Assembly (NCBI RefSeq): GCF_052115385.1
Contig: NZ_JBFRGP010000002.1
Coordinates: 124,001 to 188,000, forward strand
Direction: 5' to 3'
DNA length: 64,000 bases
DNA from: Dyella_D sp052115385
Lineage (GTDB): Bacteria; Pseudomonadota; Gammaproteobacteria; Xanthomonadales; Rhodanobacteraceae
Every line of letters starts with the position of its first letter. Position 1 is the first letter of the stretch. This document shows, piece after piece, positions 53,899 through 62,709 of this stretch. The position numbers were made by a program, and so were the translations under genes. The notes below the pieces were generated by a model that saw nothing but the letters and a program-made list of their open reading frames with translations, made no database searches and was not told where the DNA came from.

Positions 53899-54094
53899 GG
53901 AAGTGATCTCGAGGCTGGGGGAGCCGCGTCTATAGATGGGGATGATCAGGTGTGTGCTCAACGCGCCCCGATCGGTTGTATAAGGCGCTCCCCGCGAAAC
54001 CAACAGGCCTGCGCCGGGAACACTGCGTTCACCGGGGCGGCCAGGGCTTGATCTCTTGAGGTTGTGAGACAACGGGCCATTCTAGCGTTTCGCC

Positions 54095-54433
54095 ATGGCG
54101 GCGGCAGGCATGCGTTGCCGCCGATCCCGGCTAAAGAGAGCCTCTAGTGACTCGGCGCGCGGGCTTGACGCGCCGGACGCCGTGCTGGACCCGACGCGCT
54201 CCAACCAGATCCGCGCCACGCCGGCGGACATCCACTTGTACTTCGTGATGTTCCTGCAGAGCGGGCCGCACGCGGTGATCAACTATCGCCAGATCCGCTT
54301 TCTCGACGACGGCGCGGCAGTAGACATGGGCGTCTATACTTTCGAGCTGAACACCTATGTCTATAAGAGGGTCGACGGCCAGTGCAAGATCATCAATCAG
54401 CATTCCTCGCTGATGCCGGAACAAGCCTCTTAA
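54095..54433 (+). pseudogene. Decayed SgcJ/EcaC-family (SnoaL/NTF2-like) gene
   Basis: The frame contains DAPDAVLDPTRSNQIRATPA, HLYFVMFLQSGPHAVINYRQ, DMGVYTFELN and IINQHSSLMPE, the landmarks of SgcJ/EcaC-type NTF2-like proteins. The normal first part of the domain is missing, and about ten residues appear deleted between GVYTFELN and YVYKRVDG, so the fold cannot be complete. The stop overlaps the next start (TAATG). Confidence 0.6.
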
Positions 54434-55689
54434 TGCGCGAACGCGGTGGCGCCAGCCTGGGGCGCATGCTCAACAAGGCGTGGCGCCGTTCCTGTCTGGG
54501 CCTGGCCGGGACCATGGCGGCGATGTCGGCAGCGGCGGGCGAAGCGCCCGCCGAAAGCGCGCCGTACCTGGACCTGCGCTACCGCTACAGCAATCTGTAT
54601 TCGCAGTCCGCCCCGTTGCGCGGACATGCCAACACCGTGCGTCTGCAATTCGGCTACCGCTGGGCGCTCGGCAACGGCTGGAGCGCCTATGCGGAAGGCA
54701 CCGCCGTGCGTTCGCTGTTCGGTCGCCAGTACGACGACACCTCCGGCCGCCGCCTGCCGTACCCGATCGAGGCCGACCCGAAGTCGACCGGCCTCACCAA
54801 TGCCTGGCTGGAATACCGCAACGACAAGGTGCGCGTGCGCGTGCGCGTCGGGCGGCAGTACGTGGTGATGGACAACGGCCGCTTCGTCAGCAACAACGGC
54901 TGGCGGCAGACGCCGCAGTCGTTCGAGGGCGTGGGCGTGGCGTGGAAAGCCTGGACCGGCGCGGAGCTGGGCTATCACTGGCTGGACCAGGTCAACCGCA
55001 CGGTGGGCGAAGACTTCCCGGACCGGATGCAGCGCCGCTGGAAACTCAATGCGCACCTGCTGCACCTGGATCAGGCGCTGCCGCTGGGCAAGCTCACCGC
55101 CTACGGCTATTTCATCCGCAACAGCACGCGGCCGGCCAATTCGGTACGCACGCTTGGGGTGCGCTGGAGCGGCACGCGCAAGCTCGGCCCGGACGGCGCC
55201 CGCCTGGGCTGGACCGCCGAGCTGGCCCGCCAGCACGACTACGGCAACAACCCCGCGCGTTTCAGCCTGGGCTATCACCTGGCCGAAGTGAGCTATGGCT
55301 ACGCGCCGTTCTCGCTCAAGGCGGGTGAGGAACGGCTGGGCGGCAACGGCACCACGCCGTTGGTGGTGGCCTATGGCGCGGCGCGCGCGTTCAATGGCTG
55401 GGTCGGCGCGTTTCGCATCCCCGCCGCGGGATTGCGCGACCGCTATGCCGGCGCGTCCGGTTCGTTGCCGATCGCGCGCAAGGCCAGCTGGCAGGTGGTC
55501 TATCGCCACTTCACGCCGGTGCTCGGCGGGCCCGCGCTGGGCAACGAGCTGGATGCCGGCGTGCTGTTCGACGTGGGCAGCGGCGTCACGCTGGAAATGC
55601 AGTACGGCGACTACCGCGCGCATGGCTATGGCGTGGACGAGCGCAAGCTCTGGTTGATCGCGCAGTACCGCTTCGGCCACCAGCCCTAA
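54433..55689 (+). CDS. Outer-membrane beta-barrel protein (alginate-export/porin-like)
   Basis: The protein of about 418 residues has a basic N-terminus and signal peptide (RRSCLGLAGTMAAMSAAAGEA) followed by alternating-strand sequence from start to end (YLDLRYRYSNLYSQ, FGYRWALGNGWSAYAEGTAV, ... KLWLIAQYRFGHQP), with a C-terminal aromatic-rich strand. The pattern (LDLRYRYE-type start, NAWLEYRNDKVRVRVGRQ) is like alginate-export-domain barrels and related specific porins. The substrate is unknown. Met at 54466, just before the signal peptide, is an alternative start. Confidence 0.8.
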   Translation: MRERGGASLGRMLNKAWRRSCLGLAGTMAAMSAAAGEAPAESAPYLDLRYRYSNLYSQSAPLRGHANTVRLQFGYRWALGNGWSAYAEGTAVRSLFGRQYDDTSGRRLPYPIEADPKSTGLTNAWLEYRNDKVRVRVRVGRQYVVMDNGRFVSNNGWRQTPQSFEGVGVAWKAWTGAELGYHWLDQVNRTVGEDFPDRMQRRWKLNAHLLHLDQALPLGKLTAYGYFIRNSTRPANSVRTLGVRWSGTRKLGPDGARLGWTAELARQHDYGNNPARFSLGYHLAEVSYGYAPFSLKAGEERLGGNGTTPLVVAYGAARAFNGWVGAFRIPAAGLRDRYAGASGSLPIARKASWQVVYRHFTPVLGGPALGNELDAGVLFDVGSGVTLEMQYGDYRAHGYGVDERKLWLIAQYRFGHQP

Positions 55690-55820
55690 ACAGCCGACCG
55701 TAAACAGCCAGCCGTAAACAACCACGACCAACTTCCGGCACTTATCGCCTCGTCCGCATTCCGTCGATAAGTCTGGGCTGGCAAGTGCGCGCCGCGCACT
55801 CCAGGCGGGGGGTCAAAGGC

Positions 55821-56912
55821 ATGGCGAGCAGGCGTCGTTTCGTACAAGGCATGGCGGGTGCGCTCGCCGGTGCATGGCTGGCGCCTTCGCTGCTGGCGGC
55901 GGAAGCCGAGGCGGGCAAGGGCGTAAGGGCGGTCGTCGACGATTTCGTCAAGGCGAACGGCTTTCACGGTGTCATCCATCTCGTGCGCAAGCAGCGCGTG
56001 GTGTTGTCCGAAGCGTTCGGCATGGCCGACGTGGAAGCGGGACGCCACGCCACGGTGGACACGCTCTATCCGCTGGCATCGATCAGCAAGTGGTTTGTCT
56101 CGGTGGCGATACTGCGGCTGATCGAGCAGGGCAAGCTGGCGCTCGACGGTTCGATCGGCGATTACCTGCCCGACTACCGCGCCGACAACGGCGCCAAGGT
56201 GAAGCTCAAGCACCTGCTGTCCAATTGCAGCGGTATTCCCAATGGCTTTACGCCGGTGGTCAAGGCCGATCCGGCGATATGGACCAAGTCATACACCACC
56301 AGCGAGGCGATCAAGGCCTTCTGTTCGGGCGACCTCGCGTTCGAGCCGGGGAGCCGGTTTTCCTACGACCTCACCAATTGGGTTCTGGTCAAAGGTATCG
56401 TCGAACACGTCACCGGCCAGGAGTTCGCCCAGGCCATCGATGCGCTCGTGCTCACCCCGCTGGGGCTCAAGCATGTGCTGCCGCGCTACACCGACGAGGC
56501 CCGCGCCCAGGTCGCGGTGGGCTACGCCACGATCGATCCGCCGGTGCGCAAGATGAACCCGCAATTGGTGTACATGGTGGCGTCGGGTGGCTATTGCGGC
56601 ACGGCGACCGATCTCGTGCGCGCGGCCGAAGGCGTGTATGGCAGCTCGCTGCTCAGCGAGGCATCGCGCAAGACGCTGAGCACGATCCTGGTGCCGACGG
56701 AGTCCTACGCGCTAGGCGGCCGGGTCAAGACAGTGCAGGCCGATGGCGCGGCACGGACGTTTGCGTGGGAGACGGGGCGGACCGATGGCTACCGCTCGCT
56801 GCTCGCGCACCGGCTCGACGGGCAATCCACCCTGGTGCTGCTCAACAACACCGACCTGAGCCAGAAGACCATCGACCTGTTCGCCGAGGCGGTCTTCGCC
56901 ACGCAGGCATGA
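55821..56912 (+). CDS. Exported serine hydrolase (beta-lactamase class C / penicillin-binding-like)
   Basis: The 363-residue protein has a twin-arginine-like signal (ASRRRFVQGMAGALAGAWLA). The catalytic SxxK is S87-I-S-K90 (PLASISKWFVS). Where class C enzymes have YxN, it has Y182-D-L-T-N (RFSYDLTNW), and near the end ETGRTDGY stands where KTG is expected. It therefore resembles the family but with altered second and third motifs, and is more likely an esterase or peptidase than a true beta-lactamase. It is preceded by the barrel gene and followed by a hairpin. Confidence 0.85.
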   Translation: MASRRRFVQGMAGALAGAWLAPSLLAAEAEAGKGVRAVVDDFVKANGFHGVIHLVRKQRVVLSEAFGMADVEAGRHATVDTLYPLASISKWFVSVAILRLIEQGKLALDGSIGDYLPDYRADNGAKVKLKHLLSNCSGIPNGFTPVVKADPAIWTKSYTTSEAIKAFCSGDLAFEPGSRFSYDLTNWVLVKGIVEHVTGQEFAQAIDALVLTPLGLKHVLPRYTDEARAQVAVGYATIDPPVRKMNPQLVYMVASGGYCGTATDLVRAAEGVYGSSLLSEASRKTLSTILVPTESYALGGRVKTVQADGAARTFAWETGRTDGYRSLLAHRLDGQSTLVLLNNTDLSQKTIDLFAEAVFATQA

Positions 56913-56930
56913 ACGCGGAATCGCAGGCAT

Positions 56931-56966
56931 AAAAAAAGCGAGGGGTTTTGCCACCCCTCGCCGCTT
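56931..56966 (-). terminator. Hairpin with U-run on the minus strand
   Basis: GCGAGGGG/CCCCTCGC form a stem; on the plus strand it is preceded by AAAAAAA, so a U-run follows only in minus-strand RNA. It would stop antisense transcription coming from the right. Confidence 0.55.
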
Positions 56967-57061
56967 CCAGAGTATAGCGCACCCCCGGGCTTGCCGTAAG
57001 GCGGGGGGCCAGGCGCAGCATCGCCGCCCTTGCCGGTACCGGCGGTCCTGGGAGCGATGCG

Positions 57062-58522
57062 ATGGCGGAACACGAAGTGGTGATCGTCGGCGGCGGCCCG
57101 ACGGGCCTGATGCTGGCGGGCGAGCTGGCCCTGGCCGGCGTGGACGTGGCGATCGTGGAGCAGCGCGCCAACCAGGAGGTGCCGGGTTCGCGCGCGGGCG
57201 GCCTGCATTCGCGCACGCTGGAAGTGTTCGACCAGCGCGGCATCGTCGATTGGTTCGTGGCGGAGGGCAAGCTGCATCCGCATGCCTACTTTCATGTGGC
57301 GCTGGAGATCGGCGATTTCCCCACGCGGCACAACTACGTGCTCGGCCTGTGGCAGAAACATATTGAACGCATCCTGGCGAGCTGGATCGCCACGCTGCCG
57401 GTGAAGTTCTATCGCGAACGCGCGGCGGCCGGCTTCGAGCAGGACGATGACGGCGTCAGCCTTGCACTATCCGATGGCAGCTCGCTGCGCGCGTCCTACC
57501 TGGTCGGTTGCGATGGCGGACGCAGCGCGATCCGCAAGGCCGCCGGCATCGAGTTCGCCGGCTGGGATGCCACCAAGAGCTGGCTGATCGCCGAGGCGCA
57601 GACGGCGGAGGAGCCTGCATGGGGCTTTCGCCACGACCAGCTCGGCACGCACGGCATCGGCAAGGCCGAGGATGGCCGCGCGCGCATCGTGCTGACGGAA
57701 GCGCGTTTGAACTCGGGCAGCGAGCCGAGCTTGCGCGAGGTCAGCGAGGCACTGACCACCGTGTATGGCCGCGACTTCGGCATCCATGACGCCAGCTGGA
57801 TATCGCGCTTCTCCGATCTCAGCCGCCAGGCCGCGGCCTATCGCGAACGGCGCGTGCTGCTGGCCGGCGACGCGGCGCACGTGCATCCGCCGATGGGCGG
57901 GCAGGGGCTGAACCTGGGCGTGCAGGACGCAGTGAACCTCGGCTGGAAGCTGGCGCAAGTGGTCAAGCGCACGGCGCCGGAGCATCTGCTCGATACCTAT
58001 CAGGCCGAACGCCACCCCGTCGGCGCACGTGTGCTGCGCAACACCATGGCCCACGTCGCGTTGCAGCGCCGGGACGAGCGCAGCCTGGCGCTGGACGCCT
58101 ACCTGGTCGAGTTCCTTGCGATGGACGAGCCGCGCAAGCGCATGGCGGCGGAGGTGATCGGGCTGGGTATCCGCTACGACTTCGGCGAGGGGCATCCGTT
58201 GCTCGGGCGGCGCATGCCGGACCTGGATCTGCTCACCGTCGGCGGGCCCTTGCGCGTTTTCAGCCTGCTGCACGAAGCGCGGCCGCTGTTGCTCAACTTC
58301 GGCGTGCCCGGCAGCCTGGACGCCGCGCTCGCGCCATGGGCCGCTCGCATGCGCCGGGTCGATGCGCAGTGCAGCGGGGTGTGGGAGCTTCCGGTGCTGG
58401 GCGTCGTGAATGCCCCCGCCGCGGTATTGATCCGGCCCGACGGCTATGTGGCCTGGGTCGGCGAAGGCGATGACGCGGGACTGGCCGAGGCACTGGCCAC
58501 CTGGTTCGGGCCCGCGGCTTAA
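57062..58522 (+). CDS. FAD-dependent aromatic monooxygenase (PHBH/Rox-like)
   Basis: The 486-residue flavoprotein has the Rossmann start VVIVGGGPTGLMLAGELALA (GxGxxG type), LVGCDGGRSAIRKAAGIEF (DG motif) and VLLAGDAAHVHPPMGGQGLN (GD motif), the three marks of class A flavoprotein hydroxylases. The closest type by length and C-terminal thioredoxin-like part is that of aromatic polyketide or rifampicin monooxygenases. It uses FAD, NAD(P)H and O2; the substrate is unknown. It ends 32 bases from the convergent siderophore operon. Confidence 0.93.
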   Translation: MAEHEVVIVGGGPTGLMLAGELALAGVDVAIVEQRANQEVPGSRAGGLHSRTLEVFDQRGIVDWFVAEGKLHPHAYFHVALEIGDFPTRHNYVLGLWQKHIERILASWIATLPVKFYRERAAAGFEQDDDGVSLALSDGSSLRASYLVGCDGGRSAIRKAAGIEFAGWDATKSWLIAEAQTAEEPAWGFRHDQLGTHGIGKAEDGRARIVLTEARLNSGSEPSLREVSEALTTVYGRDFGIHDASWISRFSDLSRQAAAYRERRVLLAGDAAHVHPPMGGQGLNLGVQDAVNLGWKLAQVVKRTAPEHLLDTYQAERHPVGARVLRNTMAHVALQRRDERSLALDAYLVEFLAMDEPRKRMAAEVIGLGIRYDFGEGHPLLGRRMPDLDLLTVGGPLRVFSLLHEARPLLLNFGVPGSLDAALAPWAARMRRVDAQCSGVWELPVLGVVNAPAAVLIRPDGYVAWVGEGDDAGLAEALATWFGPAA

Positions 58523-58554
58523 AGGCCCCGCTGTCGATCTCACCGTCCGCACCG

Positions 58555-59784
58555 TCAGGCGACGCGGACGGCGAGCGTGTCTTGCGCCACCGGCGCCGCT
58601 TCGAGAAACGCCATCCGCGGCGCCGGATGCATCAGGAAATTCTGGTGCGAGATATTCCAGGCATAGGCGCCGGCGAGGGAGAACAACAGGCAATCGCCCG
58701 GCGCCAGCGCATCCACCGGTTGCGCCCGCGCCAGCACGTCCTTGGGCGTGCACAGCTGGCCGACCAGGGTGACCCGTTCGTGTTCGATCAGCGGCGCGCG
58801 GTGGCCGCGCAGGATGCGGAACGGATGATCGTGCCCCTGCGCGGGTGGCGTGCGGAAGTGGTGGGTGCCGCCGCGCGCCATGGCAAAGTACTCGCCGTGG
58901 CTGCGCTTGATGTCGATGACTTCCATCACGTACCAGCCGCAGGCGACGCTGACATAGCGGCCCGGCTCGAAGCGCAGGCGCAGGCCGTGGGCGTGCTGTT
59001 GTAGAACGTCGCGCAAGCCTGCGCAGAACTGCAGCCAATCGAACGAGGCTGCCGGCTCGGCGTAGTCCACGCCGAAGCCGCCGCCGGCATTCACCACCGC
59101 GAAGTCGAGGCCGTAGGCGGCTTTCCAGCGGTTGGCGATATCCAGATAGGCGCGCACCAGCTCGAGCTGCATAGCCGCATTGCGCTGGTGCGACATGAGA
59201 TGAAAGTGGAAGCCTTCCAATCGCAGGCGCGGATGCCGGCGCAGCAGCTCCACCGCCTGTGGCAGATCCGCTTCGTCCATGCCGAACGGCGTGGGCTTGC
59301 CGCCCATCATCAGACGCGTATCGCCGATGCCCGGCACGGCGATATTCATGCGCAGGAAGATCGGCACGGGTTTGCCCAGCGCGTCGGCGATGGATGCCAG
59401 GCGGGCGAGTTCGCCCAGGCTTTCCACGTGCAGCGTGCAGTCGGGCAGCGCGGCGGCCAGGGCCAGTTCGCTGTCCAGCTTGCCCGGGCCGCCGAACAGC
59501 AGCGGATGCGCGGGTTGCTGCTCGTGCAGCCAGCGCAGCTCGCCGCCGGAGGCAGCCTCGAAGCCGTCCACCCACGGCGCCACCGTCTGCAGTACGGGTG
59601 CTTCGGGGTTGGCCTTGGCGGCGTAGTACAGCTCGCAGCCGTCGGGCAGGGCAGCGCGCATCCAGCGCACGTGCTGTTGCAGCGCTTGCAGATCGTAGAC
59701 GTAGGCGCAGATCGGCTCGGCCGATTCGGCGCGCCATTGGGCGACGAGGGCTTCGACGCGTTCGGGTTGGCAATGCAGGGTCAT
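58555..59784 (-). CDS. PLP-dependent decarboxylase of siderophore synthesis (PvsE/XssE-like)
   Basis: The 409-residue protein is a fold-type III (alanine racemase-like) decarboxylase related to diaminopimelate/ornithine decarboxylases: ELYYAAKANPEAPVL supplies the PLP lysine, GFHFHLMSHQRN and NAGGGFGVDY the phosphate site, and FEPGRYVSVACGWYV the C-terminal domain. In vibrioferrin operons PvsE makes the amine building block. It is the last gene of a minus-strand operon with the order of pvsB-C-D-E. The start MTLHCQ at 59784 follows the upstream gene's stop by 26 bases. Confidence 0.9.
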   Translation of the reverse strand: MTLHCQPERVEALVAQWRAESAEPICAYVYDLQALQQHVRWMRAALPDGCELYYAAKANPEAPVLQTVAPWVDGFEAASGGELRWLHEQQPAHPLLFGGPGKLDSELALAAALPDCTLHVESLGELARLASIADALGKPVPIFLRMNIAVPGIGDTRLMMGGKPTPFGMDEADLPQAVELLRRHPRLRLEGFHFHLMSHQRNAAMQLELVRAYLDIANRWKAAYGLDFAVVNAGGGFGVDYAEPAASFDWLQFCAGLRDVLQQHAHGLRLRFEPGRYVSVACGWYVMEVIDIKRSHGEYFAMARGGTHHFRTPPAQGHDHPFRILRGHRAPLIEHERVTLVGQLCTPKDVLARAQPVDALAPGDCLLFSLAGAYAWNISHQNFLMHPAPRMAFLEAAPVAQDTLAVRVA

Positions 59785-59810
59785 GCGTGGATACCTGGTC
59801 GAAGCTGCAC

Positions 59811-61565
59811 TCACGCCACCTGCCGTGCGGCAGCGGGCGGGCTGATCGGATTGGGCAGATAGGTGTAGTCGGAATCGCGGTCGGCGCGCTTGAACAGGCG
59901 CGTGCGCAGGTTGTTCTTGCTGGGCAGGGCGGCGCCTTCGAGCAGGCCTTGCAGCAGCGGCTGCGCGCCGAAGCGTTCCTGCCAGCGCTGTGCGATCGCG
60001 CCGATGCATGCCCACAGCCGTTCTTCGAGCACGCTGTCGCCATCGGCGAGGTGGAAGATCGCCTCGGCCAGGTTATTCACCAGCGCGCAGTACGCCACCC
60101 GCTTCCAGCCCAGCTCCTGGCTGTAGTGGACGGATTGGCGCGCGCGTTCGGACAAGCCGCCGAGCTGTTGTTCCAGCCAGCGCTCGCGCACCAGCTTGGT
60201 GCCTTCCAGGTCGCGCACCCACAGCCGCGAGGGGACGCCGCGGTCGAAACCGATCACGGTGTTCTGCAGATGCGGTTCGAGCACGATGCCGTGCTTGAAG
60301 AAGGCCAGCCAGGCGCCGTCCAGCAGCAGGCCGGCATAGGCCTCGAACCAGCTGACGGCAGCGCGCGCATAGCCGGCGGAGGAAACCGACTGGCGCAGCA
60401 TCGCCTTGCACACGCTGGCGCCGTGGCGATCGGTGGCGAACAGTGCGCCGGCCACCTGCGGGTGATAGCGCTCGCGCACCAGGGCGGCGGGGTTGTCGCG
60501 ATAGAGGATGCCGAAGCTCTCGGCCAGTTCCAGCTGCGCCTCGGCGTCGCCACCGAGCACACTGAAGTCCAGGGTGGTCGCCGCCGGTTCCAGCAGCACG
60601 CCGAAGCCCGGCACGCGCTCACTGATGTCGCGCCATGCCGGCTCCAGCAGCTCGGTCATCGCCACCGCGCTTTCCAGTTCGTACCAGGCGTTCTTGCGCA
60701 CGCAGTTGGTCAGGCGCACGTGGATCGACATCTTGAGGAAGTAATCGAGTTCCGCGTGATACATGGTGCGCACCGAGGAAGTCGGATGCAGCGCCATGCC
60801 GAGCGGCCCCAGCGGTTCGATCAGGCCGCGCTCGCGCGCCTCGCGCAGCAGCGGATGCGCCAGCACGCGTTCGGCTTCCCAGGGGTGGCAGGGATAGAGC
60901 TGCTCGGCGCCGGCCACTTTCGCCAGCGTGGCGCGCGCGTCACGGCCGAGCGTGCGCAACAGGCTCGGGTCGATGCGGAACCAGTACAGCGGAACCTCCA
61001 CGCGCGCTTCCGGCGAGCAGGCCAGCACCTGTTCCAGCGGCACGCCTTCGCGGCTCTTCGGCGTGGGATGCAGCGCATGGCCCCACAGCATGCCTTGCTC
61101 GGCGTCGAGCAGCGCATCGCCGCGCGGCGCTGCTGCGGCCGAGCGCTCCAGCAGATGGCGGGTGATCTCGATGCTGTTGTCGGATTGCGCGAGCAGTTCG
61201 GCATTGAAGCCGCATTCCGGCGCGAGGCGCTCCAGCAGGAAATGGATGGTGCCGTGCGCGTCGGCGCAGCGCCAAGCTTCACCGGCGGCCTTCAGGTATG
61301 GCGCCGAGGTATAGGTGCAGCGCCCGAGCCGGCTGCCATGGCCCAGCCGCACGCATAGCGCATGGCCGGACTGCGCGAAGTCGATGCGCAGCAGCGGGCC
61401 TTCGCCGAGCGCGAGGCCGGCGGGGCGGTCGAGTCCCCGGTAATCCAGCGTGGCCTGGCCGCGCGGCAGGGCGAATTCGCGCAGATAGCAATTCAGCCAG
61501 CAGGTGATCGCCTGCGCATCGGCCTGGGCTGCGTACCACTGTTCACGCATCGCTTGCTGAAACAT
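59811..61565 (-). CDS. IucA/IucC-type NIS siderophore synthetase (PvsD-like)
   Basis: The 584-residue enzyme belongs to the NRPS-independent siderophore synthetases that join carboxylates such as citrate with amines or alcohols using ATP. Landmarks are LYPCHPWEAERVLAHP, HPTSSVRTMYHAELDYFLKM (ATP-binding region), AYAGLLLDGAWLAFFKHGIV and LEPHLQNTVIGFDRG. The start at 61565 overlaps the MFS gene's end by 23 bases, which indicates one transcript. It corresponds to pvsD of the vibrioferrin cluster. Confidence 0.94.
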   Translation of the reverse strand: MFQQAMREQWYAAQADAQAITCWLNCYLREFALPRGQATLDYRGLDRPAGLALGEGPLLRIDFAQSGHALCVRLGHGSRLGRCTYTSAPYLKAAGEAWRCADAHGTIHFLLERLAPECGFNAELLAQSDNSIEITRHLLERSAAAAPRGDALLDAEQGMLWGHALHPTPKSREGVPLEQVLACSPEARVEVPLYWFRIDPSLLRTLGRDARATLAKVAGAEQLYPCHPWEAERVLAHPLLREARERGLIEPLGPLGMALHPTSSVRTMYHAELDYFLKMSIHVRLTNCVRKNAWYELESAVAMTELLEPAWRDISERVPGFGVLLEPAATTLDFSVLGGDAEAQLELAESFGILYRDNPAALVRERYHPQVAGALFATDRHGASVCKAMLRQSVSSAGYARAAVSWFEAYAGLLLDGAWLAFFKHGIVLEPHLQNTVIGFDRGVPSRLWVRDLEGTKLVRERWLEQQLGGLSERARQSVHYSQELGWKRVAYCALVNNLAEAIFHLADGDSVLEERLWACIGAIAQRWQERFGAQPLLQGLLEGAALPSKNNLRTRLFKRADRDSDYTYLPNPISPPAAARQVA

Positions 61566-62709
61566 ACGGTTGCCTCGATGGAAGAAAGAGATAGATGCGC
61601 GCGGCGCAGGCCAGCGCGAGGGCGCCCGCGAACGCCGCGGCGATAAAGGGCGTGGCCAGGCCGAAGCGATGCACCAGCACGCCGGCCGCGACGCCACCCA
61701 CGGCGCCGGCCCATTTGCCGCAGGCGTCGAAGCGGCCGAACAGCCGTCCGGCGCCGCCTGGCCTGGCGTGCTGGCTGAGCGCGCGATTGAGTCCGCCGAT
61801 GGCGAGCAGCATGCCGATGCCGTAGAGCACGCGCGCCGGCGCCAGCCACCATGGGTTGGCAAGCAGGACGTGGCCGAGACAGGCCAGCGAGAACAGCCCC
61901 AGGCCGATCAGCAAGGGCCGCTGCGGCGCCGGCGAGCGCGCCCGCAGCCACGGCAGCAGCACCAGGTACACCAGATGCGGCAGGCTGTAATACAGGCCCG
62001 CGTGGCTGTCGCTGCCCACACCCAATGCTTCGCTGTAGGAGATGAAATAAGGGAAGGTGACAACCATCGCGAAGTAGAACAGGAACTGCACCAGCAGCAG
62101 CGGCGCCAGTTCGCGCAGGTCGTCAGGTTGTTTCGGCTTGGCCTGCGCGGGCGAGCTGTCGGCCACCGGGTCGGCCGGCAGCATCCAGGTAAGCAGCAAG
62201 GCCAGCAGCGGCAGGATGGCCAGATAGCGATACAGCGTCTGCGCCAGGCCCAAGCCGGTAGCCAGGCCAAGCAAGGCCGGCGCAGTGACCATGGCCAGGC
62301 GTGCGGAGAACTGCGTCCAGTCCAACGCGCGGGTCAGCGACTGCCCCTGCGCCTGCGTGGCCAGATAGGCATTGGCCGCTGCAAGCGATCCGCCGCAGGT
62401 GCCCTGCACGATCAACGCGCATACGAACCACGGCAGGCTCGGCGCGAAGCCGGCCATCAGGAAGCCCAGCACCAGGCCGGCCTGCGCGCGCATCAGCGAG
62501 AGCTTGCGGCCATAGCGATCGGCCAGCCGTCCCCAGGTGGTGGCGGTCAGCGCGGTGCACACGGTGGGCAGCACGTAGAGCAGGCCGCTCAGCCAGTCGG
62601 GCGCGCCGGGCGCCAGGCCGGCGAGCACGCGCGGCATGAACACCGGCATGCCTAAGGCGGTGAAGGCCGCCAGGTAATGCGCGGCCAGCACGGAAGCGAG
62701 CGTGCGCAT
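61543..62709 (-). CDS. MFS siderophore exporter (PvsC-like)
   Basis: The 388-residue MFS protein has twelve hydrophobic segments and the loop motif GRLADRYGRKLSLMRAQAG. Within the operon it stands between two siderophore synthetases, where pvsC, the vibrioferrin exporter, lies in Vibrio and xss loci. Its start overlaps the preceding stop (TGATG). Confidence 0.93.
   Translation of the reverse strand: MRTLASVLAAHYLAAFTALGMPVFMPRVLAGLAPGAPDWLSGLLYVLPTVCTALTATTWGRLADRYGRKLSLMRAQAGLVLGFLMAGFAPSLPWFVCALIVQGTCGGSLAAANAYLATQAQGQSLTRALDWTQFSARLAMVTAPALLGLATGLGLAQTLYRYLAILPLLALLLTWMLPADPVADSSPAQAKPKQPDDLRELAPLLLVQFLFYFAMVVTFPYFISYSEALGVGSDSHAGLYYSLPHLVYLVLLPWLRARSPAPQRPLLIGLGLFSLACLGHVLLANPWWLAPARVLYGIGMLLAIGGLNRALSQHARPGGAGRLFGRFDACGKWAGAVGGVAAGVLVHRFGLATPFIAAAFAGALALACAARIYLFLPSRQPYVSASDA

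Noticed and set aside
53899..54094. FMN riboswitch upstream of ribA
   Set aside because: The conserved FMN aptamer blocks (such as AGGGTTCAGGG-like and the CCGAC-type parts) could not be found on the minus strand.
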